Source: Paramecium octaurelia
Taxonomy: Eukaryota > Ciliophora > Oligohymenophorea > Peniculida > Parameciidae
Length of the DNA stretch: 64,000 nucleotides
Reading direction: 5' to 3'
Assembly (NCBI GenBank): GCA_905182995.1
Contig: CAJJDP010000007.1
Coordinates: 434,049-498,048 of the forward strand
Shown: positions 12,092 to 25,843 of the stretch, piece after piece
Layout: every line of letters begins with the position of its first letter
Position numbering within the stretch: position 1 is the first letter of the stretch
Position numbers and translations under genes: made by a program
Notes under the pieces: model-generated
Database searches by the model: none
What the model was told of the DNA's origin: nothing
The model's input: the letters and a program-made list of their open reading frames with translations, nothing else

Positions 12092-14079
12092 ATTCATAGA
12101 TCAAGTTGAAAGTTCATTTAAATAAGAAAATACAGCAGCGTAATTAATAACTAGCCAGGTATATTATAATTATTATATGCATAAGATGTAAAACAAGTAA
12201 TAAGAGATAATTATGTTTGAGTATTTAGATTATGAGAGTTTTAAAATATTTCTTCATTAAAGAGAGAAGGACTTAAATTTAGTACTATAAAAGTATTAAT
12301 CCCTTAATTATGAGATTTATTTATCCAAAAAATGATTAAAACTCTATGATTAGGGTGACATGGTCTCCTTAATTCTGCTTAGTCATGAGGAAAACAAATA
12401 TCAATAAAATGAATGATATGAAGAAGACCCAAGTTGAAAGAGTTGCTACATTTGATGGACCAGAATATTTGATATAAGCAGATTCAATCAATTCTCCTTT
12501 ATTAAGTGCAGATTTAGAGTAGTTATGTGTGAATATTGTGAAACACATTTTGGAAGTATCAGGAGGGAACATTTAAATAATAAGAATGGTCTTATATTTT
12601 AAAGTTGATTATGAAAATAGAATATGGTTGCTTTTTTGTACTAATATTAAAGTGAAGGATAAATTCAATGATGTTTTGCAGCAACCAAGAGTGTTTTCTC
12701 CTATCTTTAGGGTTTTAAGGAAAGATCAAGAGCCAGTTTCCTTTGCCAAAGATTAGGTTTAGACTGTTATTAAAATAAATAATCAAGGTGAAATGCAATC
12801 TCTTCTTTATCAATTTAAAAACATCTGTAGTAATTGCGATAGATTTTCTCATTAACTATATTAATTGAAGTTATAGTTTATTATCGAAAGTTTTAAATAA
12901 GTATAAATTTTAAATTATAAGAATTTAGTGAAGAAAGACTTTACGAGATTGCCTGAAGAATTAGAAAAGATTAAATAGAAATAAGATTTATAGATTCCCA
13001 AAGTGACTTACAATAGAAACATTAAAATGAGACAAAAATAAAATCTTAAGGAGGGTAAGAGTTCCTATTCAATTTTAGAATTTGAAGTTTAAAATGAATT
13101 TTAAAATGATAATTAAGCAACTGCTATTTTAATGGAGAAAAAGAAAATCTGCCAAAACAAATTAACAGAAGATGAATTATATACATAAATTAAAGAACTC
13201 GTCTAATTATTGAATGATGAATAAGAAGATTAAAAATTCAATTTTAATCATATTCCTCCATTAATTCTAAAAGTTTGGGGTAAAATTAATGAAGAAAAAT
13301 ATTAACAATTATAACACAATTAAAGTTGGAAAGATTTAACAACCTAAGTTTGCCTAGATTGTTTTTTACAATATACTTAATGTTGTGAATAAACCTTGTT
13401 TGAAAGAAAAGCGTAACAATTTAGTTTATCAATTTTAGAGAGATCATGTCCTAAAAATTAAGAAAAATAGTCAATGCAAAAGAAGAGAATGAAAAAGAAA
13501 AACTACTTTTATCTACTACAAATTTGAATGTCAATAGAACAACCTTTAACCAACTACCTAATCTACCATCAATCTCAGAATTGCCATTGGAAAAGTAAAA
13601 AAGGATGTCAAGGAAATCTTAAAATATAACAAATTAAGAAATTGGAACCAAATAACTAGAATAAACTCCTCAAAAGGTTTTATAAACTTCTGATTAAACA
13701 ACAAAAAAATTACAATAAACTCATCAATCCAAATTATCTAATTAATCTAACTAATAACATCCATAAAACGTGATTCCGAGTACAACTTTATCAAATAAAT
13801 ATTTTTAATTATAAAGATAGTCTTCGAGTAAGATAAATCAAATGAAAATAAAGATTCCAAGTACTTAAAGAGTATAATCTATTATTATTGTAGATATATC
13901 TTAATAAGTAAGGCTTAAATATGTCTGCTAATAAATCTATGTAATCAAAATCATCAAGATCTACTTTAGACTAATCAAAAGTCTCTTTTGATTTTATGAT
14001 AAATACTGTGACTTAATTAAAGAGGAAACTTGAAGAACTTGAATAGGATGAAAGACAATTAGAATAAGAAAAACTTTGA
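11886..14079 (+). CDS. 707-residue protein of unknown function
   Basis: Introns at 12293-12314, 13413-13438 and 13872-13893 (22, 26, 22 nt) give an exact 708 codons. The N-terminal 260 residues look globular, with aromatic-rich segments (TEWLFFHIWKKNPKTGHSCDG, positions about 7-27; IRVTWSPQFCLVM) and a motif VERVATFDGPEY near residue 175. The middle is charged and helical; the last 200 residues are S/T/Q/N-rich and basic. One 27-nt stretch (12152-12178, GTATAT...ATAAG) could be an additional intron that keeps the frame. No family is recognised and there is no membrane segment or signal peptide. Its ATG is 28 bp from the divergent kinase start at 11857, so both promoters must be minimal. Confidence 0.75.
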
Positions 14080-14228
14080 ACTTTTAAATTTAGATATCCA
14101 TCGAAAATTATTATTATTAAATCTTTAGTTATTCAAGAATTTAATTTAACTCTTAATAGTAGTTAATATGTGATAATAAAGTTATCTTCTACATTTGATT
14201 ATAAATTATTAATTGTTTCATTAATTTT

Positions 14229-15464
14229 TCATTGAATTTGATTCATTTGGCATTCAAGTTTTTTTATTATTATTTCATCTATTAATCTCATAATTTCATC
14301 TTAATAGGAGCGGTTCTCTATCATAGTGCACAATTATTCAATTAGATTTTAATCATTTAGAAAAGATCTTAATCTAACTCTATTTCTAATATGGTTACTA
14401 TTTTTTATTTAGCTTGGTTAATTCTACATCAATTACTATGACTGATTTTAAATTGTTTATGATGATTGATCTGAAATTTTATTTTAGTTTTCATCTTAAA
14501 CTACTTATTTTTGCTATTCTTAAATTATATATTTCGACTGATCTTCAATTTTTTGTTAACATTTACCTTCATTTTCTGTTTAATATTATTGATTTTAAGG
14601 TTATTATTCTTTTGGATTAAAAAATTTTTAGTTTTACTCCTTAAATATTTTTTTTTGTTCCTAAAACAAGGGTTCGTTAAGTTAAATAAGGATTTATTCA
14701 ATGGAGGGCCTTGTATTTGGAATCTAAGACAAACACCTCTTTGCTATATCAAGAAGGAGTGGATCTTTAATATATGAAGTAAGCCTTTATTGCAATAAAG
14801 AACAACTCTTAATTTGTTCAAATATTTAATACATTGTGAGTCCACTAAATAATTATTATTGGGAATAGAAATCGAAAATGAGTGCTCCAAATGCCCAAAC
14901 ATCAACGGACTTGTCGTATTCTGCTTTTACTTAATTAGGATCAATTAATTCTGGAGCCATATAATGAGGAGTTCCGATATTAACAGTATTTTAGTTTTCT
15001 TATATCTTAGACAATCCTAAATCACAAATTTTTAATAAAAAATGTTAATTATCAATATTTTATACAAGAATGTTTGAAGGTTTAATGTCTCGATGAATAA
15101 TATTCAATTAATGGATTTCCCAAATACCAAAAGCTATCTGCTTTAGAGAGACACATAATTACCTAAAATAACATAATCTTCTTCCATTCGAAATTCAATT
15201 AAAAACGATAACTATTCAAATATTAAAAAAGATCTCCAAAATTACAATAATCCATTACAACACAAAAATAATTAAAAATGTTGATTTTGTATTCAAATTA
15301 TTCATAAGTGTTGATAACATTATAAAATTTAATTTCCATAATCGAACTAGAAGTAATATGGGTCTTTACTTGTTCATTGCTATTTCAGAATGTGATACAT
15401 TGCTTTAAAGTTTTAAAGCATATTATTTGTTATTCTCATCTTTTACAACATATATTTTATTCAT
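14229..15464 (-). CDS. protein kinase lacking a glycine loop, Q-rich tail
   Basis: Introns at 15364-15398 (35 nt) and 15141-15162 (22 nt) give 392 residues. The kinase core is clear: ALKLQ (beta-3 lysine), VVMDYCNFGDLFQYL (hinge), IIHRDIKPSN near residue 115, CDLG in place of DFG, PHYMAPELI, and SVDVWAFGALIFDFY. The predicted protein starts inside beta-2 (MNKIYVVKDE), so the GxGxxG loop is absent unless an unseen upstream exon exists; only 20 bp separate this ATG from the divergent CDPK frame. The C-terminal 170 residues are low-complexity Q/N/K with a final helix (MIENRSYQDEIMRLIDEII). It may be a weak or regulatory kinase. The 35-nt intron is at the upper size limit and is the least certain point. 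Confidence 0.75.
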
Positions 15465-15484
15465 TTCTTAATGGGTTCTTGTTA

Positions 15485-16999
<1,515 letters not shown>

Positions 17000-17034
17000 G
17001 AATATAAAACATTAAAATTAATTTATAAAAATTA

Positions 17035-17949
17035 ATGTCACGACCAGAATCACAATTACCACCAAATTTAGTAAATATCATAATCTATTCATTCTCTAGT
17101 ACTACAATCAATAAGAAAGTGTTAAATATACGAATTGTAATAGAATTATCAATATTCAAACCTAATTAAGTGAAAGGGCCATCTAATTATTGGATCTTAA
17201 TCCTGAGGAAAGTAGTTTAGTACTAGACATCGGATGTGGTTCCGGAATCTCAGGGTTTTACCTAACATAGGAAGGTGTGAATTGGGTAGGATTAGACATT
17301 TCAGAATCTATGCTGAATGTTGCTTAACAAGAAAAGACTGAAGGAGAATTATTGCTATGTGATATTGGATAGGGTTTCAAATTTAGACCAGGTGTTTTTG
17401 ATGCTGCTATTTCTATTTCTGTAATCTAATGGCTTTGTGTGAGTTTCAAAAAATCAGAAAATCCCTACAGGAGATGCACTGTTTTCTTTGAATCACTTAG
17501 AAATTGTTTAAAAAACAATGCAAGGGCAGTTTTCCAATTCTATCCTGAGAACAACGAATAAATAAATATGATTACTAGTGCCGCTTTAAGAGCAGGTATT
17601 CTAAAGAAGAGCTATTTAATTAGGTTTTAGTGGTGACATTGTTGTTGACTATCCTAATTCTGCCAAAGCCAAAAAGCTTTATCTTGTTGTACAACTAGGA
17701 GGATAATCATCCAAAAAGACTATGGATGTTATTTAAGGATTAGTAGAAGAATCTGATGAGGAAAAAGTGAAGGTTATTGGAAGACAATAAAAGAAAATTA
17801 GGAAATAAAAAAAACAAAAGAAAGTAAATGAAAAATCTAAACTATGGATTGTTAAAAGAAAAGAAAAATAGACTAGATTAGGTAGGAAAGTTAAAAAGAC
17901 AACCAAATACACAGGAAGAAAAAGAAACAACCTTGGCTTATTCAAATGA
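17035..17949 (+). CDS. BUD23: BUD23-type 18S rRNA (guanine-N7) methyltransferase
   Basis: Introns at 17071-17099 (29 nt) and 17596-17623 (28 nt) give 285 residues, the normal length for BUD23/WBSCR22. The protein starts MSRPESQLPP, has SAM motif I LDIGCGSGISG near residue 53, GLDISESML, and AISISVIQWLC (motif IV region). The second intron splits the family block RAG-FSGDIVVDYPNS. The C-terminus carries the family's basic signature WIVKRKEKQTRLGR...TKYTGRKR. BUD23 methylates a guanosine of 18S rRNA and acts with TRMT112 in late small-subunit maturation in the nucleus; that is family knowledge. It lies 36 bp after the CDPK stop on the same strand. Confidence 0.95.
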
Positions 17950-17998
17950 TGTATTTTAAATTATTTTATTTAATTTTTATATATTCTGATAAAAGATG

Positions 17999-19505
17999 AT
18001 GCATGGTTAATCTAAATCAAAGACTGAAACGTTGTCTGAAGAAGAGATAAAGCAAAGAGCAGAAAAAGGACAATAGATATTGGATTCTTTAGATTATTTT
18101 TTTAAAGTGAGAAAAAATTAAGTGAATCAACCCGAAGATCAATTAGCCTTTTCAGAGCTTATGGCTAAGTTATGTCCTGAAATTGCTACTATTTATAATT
18201 ACAGAAGAGAAGTACTTTAAACAAAGTTTGATCACCTTGGAGGATTACTTAAAGAATCAAAAAGCATAGATGCATATAAGCAATTACTCAAATTGATTTA
18301 ATCTGAGTTTATGCTCATAGCTATATTACTAAAATAGCATCCCAAATCTTACACTCTTTGGACTCATAGATAATGGATGGTATTAAGAAGTTAAGAAATA
18401 GATTAGCTCATTAGTTCAATGTATTTAATTAATCATATTATAAAGTAATGAAGATAACTAGTTTAAATTGATAGAAGCCATTAGACAAGAATATGAGTTA
18501 TGTAGCAAAATGTTGGATAGAGATGAACGTAATTTTCATGTTTGGAATTATAGAAATTGGTTATCATCAATTAGTGCATTTGGAAAGGAAGATGAGTTCA
18601 CTAAGAAAAAAGTATATTTCATTTTAATTATTTAGATCGAATAAAATTTTAGTAATTTTTCAGCTTATCATTTCAGAAGCAAATATTTTATGAAAAATTA
18701 TAATTAATCTGAGAATATCCTTGAAAGAATTAAAACTGAGTAAATCTTAGGTTTATTGCCTTTACCTTTTAATAGATTGAAAGAAGAAACAGAACTGATT
18801 TAACAAGCTATTTATATATAACCTAAAGAACATGGTGTTTATTTATATCATAGGTGGTTAGTCGGAGTTGTACAACCTTATGGCGTAACAAAAGTAGATA
18901 AAGTTTCAAATAATTCAATCACATTATAGTTTAATAGAGCTGTCACTAATGTTGAGAATACTTTTGAAATCTTCAATAAGGAAAATTCTCTAAAGATAAT
19001 TAATGTAAGGGTTGAAGGCAGTAACGCCATTATTTCTTTTGAAGAACAATAGGTTGATAGCTTAAAAATAAAGATACATAATCAAATTTATGAAAACGGA
19101 TCTCTTGAAACAACAATGAGTGAAGATGAATCCTCAAAATTCCTGATTCCAAGTGAAATGGATATAACAATAAACAATGAAGGATTTACATTTACTAATA
19201 CTACTTAAAAGGAATTTTAGGATGCTACTTAAGAGATTTATAAATATCTTGATGAAAACATTGACTTCATTAAGTAGGTTATTGAAGAAGAAAAAGAGAA
19301 TAGGTAATTTTTATATTTATAAGCTAGATTCCCATATATTCAATTATTATACTTATTGTAATTTAAACTTCGTACTCAAAGATTGATTGATGAAAGCAAG
19401 ACTAGTGAGATTATTAAGGAAGCCCTGCAACATTGCTAATAATTGAAGAAGATTTAAAATGATCACCAAGCCCAATTTCTTTATGACTTTTGGAGTTAAT
19501 TTTGA
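17999..19505 (+). CDS. RABGGTA: Rab geranylgeranyltransferase alpha subunit
   Basis: Introns at 18421-18445, 18612-18635 and 19304-19327 (25, 24, 24 nt) give 477 residues. It opens with the family start MHGQSKSKT (an extra in-frame ATG lies one codon earlier at 17996). Protein-prenyltransferase alpha repeats are visible: YNYRREVLQ, SYTLWTHRQWMVL, CSKMLDRDERNFHVWNYRNWL and SAYHFRSKYF. The alpha subunit pairs with a beta subunit and, through Rab escort protein, attaches geranylgeranyl groups to Rab GTPases in the cytosol. Residues 250-370 fit the insert domain seen in RABGGTA rather than FNTA. The C-terminal leucine-rich repeats of animal proteins are not apparent. It sits 49 bp after BUD23. 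Confidence 0.92.
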
Positions 19506-19541
19506 AGTTATTAATTGTTAAAATTTGAATTCAATTTCTAT

Positions 19542-22500
19542 ATGCAACAACAACGAAGCAATTTTGGTTAACAAATCTTCTAAAATGATGTCATGAATCA
19601 AAACATCAATCCCAACGATTTTATGATGTAGAACATGATGAAAATGTTTTAACAGCAGATGATGTAGATGATGCAAAGCCAAACATCTGGTAATTGATTT
19701 GCTTATTTTTAGGCATTGATTTAGAAAAATTTTACCATAACAAAGTATGTGACATGAATTAATTCTATAATCAAATGAAACCTGAAGAAAGCTAATTACA
19801 ATAATCTTCGCAATTCATCAACAATTATAATCCTAACAAATATCAAGAAGTAAGCACTAATTTTAAGTAGGAAACCATTGTGAACCCTAATAGATAATTA
19901 CATTTTGATGATATTAAAATAACTTAGAATTATAGAAATGAGTTTCATGATTATAATTTACCAGAAAATGACTATTTTAATTAATATAAAAATAAATAAG
20001 ACCAAAAATAACGTTAACTAAGACAAAAAGAATAAGGAGATTAGATATCAACTAAGCAACAATTATCAAGTTTTGATTAATCAGATTACGATGAAAATTA
20101 CATTAAATCATAAAAATAATAACAAAAAAAAGCATCTGCCTTTGATGATATGCCAATACAACAATCAAACCATGATTAACAATAAATCAGATCTAATTAA
20201 AAAAAAAATAATCTATATTAATAAAATGAATGTGATTTTAGATAACAGTCTAGTCCATTTGATGAAATGCCAATAAAACCTATGAAAAACAATAATAATT
20301 TTGATGACATGACCTTCAAAAATAAAAAATAAGACGATTATACTAAAAATTAGTATGATGAAATACAATATTTTTAGAAATAATAGAAATAATTTGATGA
20401 TCAATCCAATAAGAAAACAAACTATTCTAATCCTTATGATGAAATCCCAATCTAAACACAAAAGCAAAATTACAATACTTTCGATGATATGCCAATAAAA
20501 CCTTCAAAGAAAGGGCAAGATGAGTAAGTAATAAAGAATAAGAAAAATGCATTTGATGAAGTGCCAATTAAATCGACAAAAAATCAAACATTTGATGACA
20601 TTCCTATTAAAACCACTAAAGGAGGTTTTGATGAGATTCCTATCAAAACAAATAAAAACTAAGCATTTGATGAGATTCCAATTAAGACAAATAAAAATTC
20701 AGCTTTTGATGAGATCCCAATTAAAACAAATAGAAATACTTTTGATGATTTGCCAATTAAATCAAATAAAAATCCATTTGATGATATACCAATGAAATCT
20801 AATAAAAAACAAAATTTTGATGAGATGCCTCCAAAAAATAAAAAACCTCTTGAAGAAGTTAATTTTGATGAACAAGGTCACGTTAAGAAGAAACCCTTCT
20901 TGAAAAAAGGAACAAGATAGTTTTTATCAAATGCTTAACAAAGATCTGATATTGCTAAGAAAGAACATGCAGAAATTTTGAAAGAAAATAATGCTTCAGG
21001 AACTTTACCTATATAAAACTAAAACTAAATCAATTAAATTAAACCTTAAAAAATATAGTAATAACAATAAAAAGTTGAATTTAAATAGGAGTAAAAAGAA
21101 GCCTAATAAAAACCAAAAAAATAGGAAGTGCCAAAGGAATAACTTAAATAATAATAGCCTAAACAATAATAATAATAATAATAGGTATAATAAAAATCTA
21201 TTAAATAAAAAGAGGAATCTGATATTCATCAAGATTCATATTAAGAATATTAATTTGATGATAATGAAGACTGGAATGATGAACCTCCTAAATAATCAAA
21301 GATTGCGACCTCATACTTTGGATTAAAGAAAGAAAAGGATGCAAGAGAAAAAAAATAAGAGAAACCATAAGAAAATGAAGAAGAAATAGCCAGGAAATAT
21401 GTCTAAGATAAAATTGATAATTTAAATGCAGAAATTGCTAAGTTCAAAAGTGAAAATGAAAAAGTCAAGAAAGCTAAAGTAAAATGTGACGATTAATTGA
21501 AATAATTACAAAGAGAGAGAGAGGAGTGGGAAAAGCAAAAAGAAATAGAAAAACTTGAATTAGAGGGATGGAAAGAAGAAGAGAAAAAGAAAATGCTTAG
21601 AGAAAAAAGAATTCAAGAAAGACAATAAAAAACTATTTAAAATTTGCCTAATAGAAAAGAGAGAGAAGAAATTGAATCATTAAAATAATAAGTACAAAAA
21701 TTAACAGAAGAATAAAAGCAAAAAGATTAGAAGAATAAGTTATCTTATGATAGATTAAAGAAATAAAATGAAGAGCTCATATAAAGAAATTAAGAATTAT
21801 AAGCAGAAGTTAAAGCATTAGAACTTAGACTTCTAGAATAAAAGCGACCAAACTCCTAGGCTACAATTTAATAAAGCAAATCGTAATAAATATAATTGAA
21901 ATCTAATGCATCTGGTCTTTCTTAAAAGAAAGAAGTTCCTTAATAAAATAATAGAAGACAAAGTCCAACAAGTTTTGGTGAGGATTTATCAACAAAAAAT
22001 AAGTAATCCATAAAAGAATATACTAAATAAAATTCATATAGAGATGATGATGACAATGATGAGGAATATTAAGATGAAGACAATAGTGATGATGATTAAG
22101 AGGATAATGATGAGGAATAAGATTAATAGAGAAGAAAAACTTAATAATAAAATAGTAAGAAATATGATTTAATTGAAATGTAGAATGAGGGTATCCCATT
22201 CACTATAAAAAATATTAATAGTTTGATTTCTGAATAGGAATTTAACTATGACCAAAATCGTCATTATCAAAATTATAAAAAGAATAAGGATGTTCCTTCA
22301 AAAATAATTTCTCAAAATGTTGGACCCGATGGTAAAATATCAAGATAATATTCGAATGGTAAAAAAGAGGTAGTTTTCCACAATGGAGTAAAAAGGGAAG
22401 TATTTCCTGATGGATATGTTATTGTCCACTTTACTAATAAAGATGTGAAGTAGACTTTGCCTAATGGAACAGTAATATATTACTTTGCGGATGCCAGTAC

Positions 22501-22792
22501 AACTTAAATTACAATTTCAAATGGACCAAATGTATTATATTTTGATATATTTAAGATCTACAGATTTTCTAATTAATAGATTGAGATCCATCTTATTGAC
22601 GGCACTAAGGAAATTCGATTTGGGGATGGAACAGAAAAGTACATAAATGCTAGTGGGGAAGAATAGACATTTTTCAGTGATGGGATAATATAAAAAATTA
22701 ATAGTTAAAAAGTAAAGTAAATTGAATATCCAAATGGAAATGTAGATATAATTTATCCTGATGGCTAGACATAGAGATAGTTTAGGAATTGA
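19542..22792 (+). CDS. SAS4: SAS-4/CENPJ (CPAP) centriole assembly protein
   Basis: Introns at 19690-19712 (23 nt) and 22532-22555 (24 nt) give 1,067 residues. The last 190 residues form the TCP10/G-box beta-sheet domain that binds STIL/Ana2: GKKEVVFHNGVKREVFPDG, then DVKQTLPNGTVIYYFADASTTQ, then IDGTKEIRFGDGT and SGEEQTFFSDG, aligning to human CPAP repeat by repeat. The middle (residues 500-740) is coiled coil, the usual CPAP arrangement. Residues 190-430 carry about thirteen copies of FDxxPIK (separate entry). The second intron is a multiple of three without a stop; removing it restores the CPAP spacing. SAS-4 sets centriole and basal-body length and tethers pericentriolar material; a ciliate with thousands of basal bodies needs it. 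It starts 36 bp after RABGGTA. Confidence 0.93.
20137..20831 (+). repeat. about 13 FDxxPIK peptide repeats inside SAS-4
   Basis: The encoded peptide [A/T/P/G]-F-D-[D/E]-[I/M/L/V]-P-[I/M]-[K/Q] recurs with spacing that tightens from about 40 to 10-12 residues, for example FDDMPIK, FDEVPIK, FDDIPIK, FDEIPIK (three times) and FDDLPIK. The DNA repeats are diverged, so this is an old, maintained array of short linear motifs between the N-terminus and the coiled coil. Confidence 0.85.
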
Positions 22793-22828
22793 TTAATTAT
22801 ATTTGGCGCTCATTAATTTAATTTATAT

Positions 22829-23713
22829 ATGAATTAGTGCAGAATTAAACACCATGATTGTCAGAAAGTTAAATACATCTGCTTAGACAAAAAATGTAAC
22901 CATGAATAAAAGATAGGTACTACATGCATGTTAAAAGTAGGTTGTGCTGATTGTTTTTTGGAATTTCATGTACCAAATGATCTGGTTTCTCATCAAAGAA
23001 AACTAATATCTGAGTTTGAGGCTGAATTGAAAGGCAAAATAGAAAATCTGTCTACCATATCAATTTAATCAATCCACAACAATTCCGAATAAGTGGATAA
23101 ATAATTTGATACTTGCATGAATAATCTCATTTAGAAATTGACAGATTACAAAGATTAAATTAAGGAAGAGATAAAAAATGAAAAGATGGATTTTGTAACT
23201 TATGTCAATGAATTTAATTAAAAAGTGGAATAGAAGATTGATTTGTAAAATACATAAATATCACAATTATCAACTAATGAAATTAATAAATCAATTTCCT
23301 TTTATTAGAATTCGAATAATATTGTTCTTGACTTAAGAAAAGATTTATCGGATCTAGAATTGCATAAAAAGAAATTAAATCTAAAAAAGTAAAAAGCTGT
23401 CTAAAAACTAAGAAATACTTTTGAACAAATAATGAAAGAACTTGATGATCATAGCAACGGTTGTAATAACAACAATAGTAATAGTAATAATAACAATAAT
23501 AATAATAATAATAGTAATAATAACAGTATTAATAATAGTAATAATAATAATAATAATAAAAAAAATAGTAACAACAATAACCATAATAATATTTCATGCA
23601 CACCTGAAAAATAAATTTATCCCTCTTAATTGAGTAACACTACACAGTCAACTCCAACAAAGAATGTTGTGGATGTTGCTCGATCTAAGAAATAAAGAAA
23701 GGGAAAGAATTGA
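22829..23713 (+). CDS. B-box-like zinc-binding coiled-coil protein with poly-Asn run
   Basis: A 294-residue single-exon gene starting 36 bp after SAS-4. Residues 4-48 contain a Cys/His series (C-x3-HH-x-C, C-x4-C-x-H, C-x5-C-x2-C-x4-H) resembling the B-box-like finger of many ciliate proteins; the gene at 40259 has a similar one. Residues 55-195 are predicted coiled coil. Residues 208-255 are mostly Asn (AAT/AAC), encoded at about 23459-23590. The C-terminus is basic (SKKQRKGKN). No RING or SPRY domain is present, so this is not a typical TRIM E3. It is probably a scaffold or regulatory protein; the function is not known. Confidence 0.75.
23459..23590 (+). repeat. AAT/AAC low-complexity tract coding poly-Asn
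   Basis: Interrupted trinucleotide run within the preceding gene; it reads mainly Asn with scattered Ser and Lys and is prone to length variation. Confidence 0.8.
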
Positions 23714-24013
23714 TTTTTACAAATAACTAAAAAATAATATTATTTCATTTCTTATTAGGATATATAAGTGTATTGATTAATCGATATTTTAATTTTATGT
23801 CTTAATGTAAATTCTATCAATATTTAATTCCAATCAAATATATTATTCTAATTATATTGTTAAAATAACATAGCTAAAACTAGTTTAACCACCATATTTG
23901 CAATTATAATTTATATCTTAATGAGACTGGTATTTATTTATGAAATTATTATGACGATGTTTTATTATATTAGATAAAATGATATGGATTCAGGATAATT
24001 TAAATACAAAAAA
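23714..24013. other. convergent intergenic region, 300 bp
   Basis: AT-rich tail-to-tail spacer with no supported gene or RNA. Confidence 0.5.
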
Positions 24014-25843
24014 TCATGAATTAATTATCATGTCTAAAATTTAATAAATCACTTATTGTCTAAATCTATTTCCATAATTTAATTAATGACAATTACTTAA
24101 CACACAACTTCTAATTAATTTCATCTTTTTCTTATAGAAGAGTTCTGTCGATTATTTAAAAATTTTTTCCTTAAAATTTTGTGCATCTTATTAAATGATA
24201 ATATTTTCAAATTCATTAATGTTTATAAATTTTGAAGCATTACTATGAAACAGAGAAAGAGCTTGCTTGAATCTATAGTTAAGATTCTCTTCTCTAGTTT
24301 CCATTAAATATATATGATTCAAATAAGGGTTCTTGATAGAATTAATAATTTAAGAGTTAAAGTTATGCAAATCTTTGATATTCTAAATTTCGTTAAACCT
24401 TATATTTAAGTAAAATAAATTCAAATATGATAATTATTAGATAGACCTAATAATTCTATTTAAGAAAGATTCATTAATAACAATTCCATTATTTTATAAA
24501 TCTAACTATAATATATCGAATACTTACTTGAAGATACATAAGTTATTAGAGTTCGCCAATTTAATTAAAATAAAAGATGTAACTTGAGGGGTTTAAAAAA
24601 ATTTAATTCCTTACATAAAATTTAAGTTTTTTAAGTTCCTTAAAGTCAACAATGGTTTTTAAAACAATATCAAAGTTGTTTATATCACATTATATTAAAT
24701 CAAAACAAATAGAAAGAGTTTACAAAGACTTTCTAAGTTACCATTACTTTTATAAGAATTCGAATAATTTTCCAAAATTAGCAAATTTTCTTCTCACATT
24801 TTCTGCAGTTTCTACAAATTATAACAATCCTTATAAAGGAGTGATTTTCCAAGAAATATTCAAATGCACTTTTTTCTATTCTGTGGTTATTACTATTAAA
24901 GTATTCTATAGTATTTACATGTATTAACTTTCATTTATTTATAATCACTAGAACTTTAAACACAGGCAGGATCATTTTAGATTCTAAATTCTTAAAATTT
25001 ATAATCTTTCATCGTATTCATGAATAGATTCAATAAGTAGATTGATTTCCATTAAGTAGTATCTAAATCAACAAGAGTTCCATATAATCTTACAAGATTT
25101 AGTGTAACACTAATTTTTGAGTTAAAAATTGAATTGTATGCTTCATTTTCTGTTTAAGTAAATCGAGAATCAATATTTCTTAAACTCGGAAAATTTTCAG
25201 CATTTTCACCTATTTCATCTAAATTATCAACGTTGTTGCACCATTATAAAACAAAAGTGTTCAAAAAGGGCCATTTTAGTTGACATAAGTTGTAAATACC
25301 TTAATTATCTATTTTAGTATAGCTTAAATCTAAATTCTAAATGCTTTATATGCCTTGGAATAGATAATCAATAGAAAGTGTGGTCATTGATGGGCAATTG
25401 AGTTTAACTTATACTAAATTTTGAAAACATTTCGAAAGTCCTCCTTTTTACTAAAATATTTGAAATTAAGTATCCGTCACATCCACAGTTTCTAATATAA
25501 GTTCTTATAAACTGCTTAAGGGGTATTTTGTTAAATTGCGAATTATTTTTGCATTAGGATTATCAATGTTAATTATTTCAATTTTTTTCAAGATTTTACT
25601 GTTATAACGCAAAGATTACTTATATTCCTTGTAATCCATGTTATTTTAATAGAATATATTTTACTATAAGTTAATTATATTGAATACTTAATTATGCAGA
25701 GATTTTGTAAGGGTTGTTGATTATTTGCTTTAATTAACTTTAGATACTTTAGTTTATTTCTCTTAATCTTCTTCATCCTTATCAGCATTTAATAATATTT
25801 ATTCAAATAAGGTTGGTTATTAAGTTTAAGTTGTTCTTCTCAT
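24014..25843 (-). CDS. leucine-rich-repeat (RNI-like) protein
   Basis: Introns at 24893-24918 (26 nt) and 24506-24527 (22 nt) give 593 residues from the ATG at 25843. Leucine-rich repeats are visible: SLQELILETVDVTD, NLVQVKLNCPSM, IQSIQNLDLSYTKIDNQGI and, after the second intron, QLMYLQ-LDLQNNGIVI and QLSYLNLFYLNI. The form LxxLDLSxTxIDxxGI fits ribonuclease-inhibitor or F-box-associated LRRs. The first 65 residues are polar (Q, T, K, D). An internal ATG at 25639 could be the true start; the longer form begins only 19 bp after the stop of the upstream pseudokinase gene. It is likely a cytosolic protein-interaction scaffold; partner unknown. It converges on the gene at 22829 across a 300-bp spacer. 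Confidence 0.8.

Noticed and set aside
20991..21326. Open frames of L/F/I-rich or N/K-rich residues overlapping SAS-4 and other Q-rich genes on both strands
   Set aside because: They are out-of-frame or antisense readings of poly-Gln/Asn codons; antisense of TAA/CAA repeats gives Leu- and Phe-rich peptides that mimic membrane proteins.
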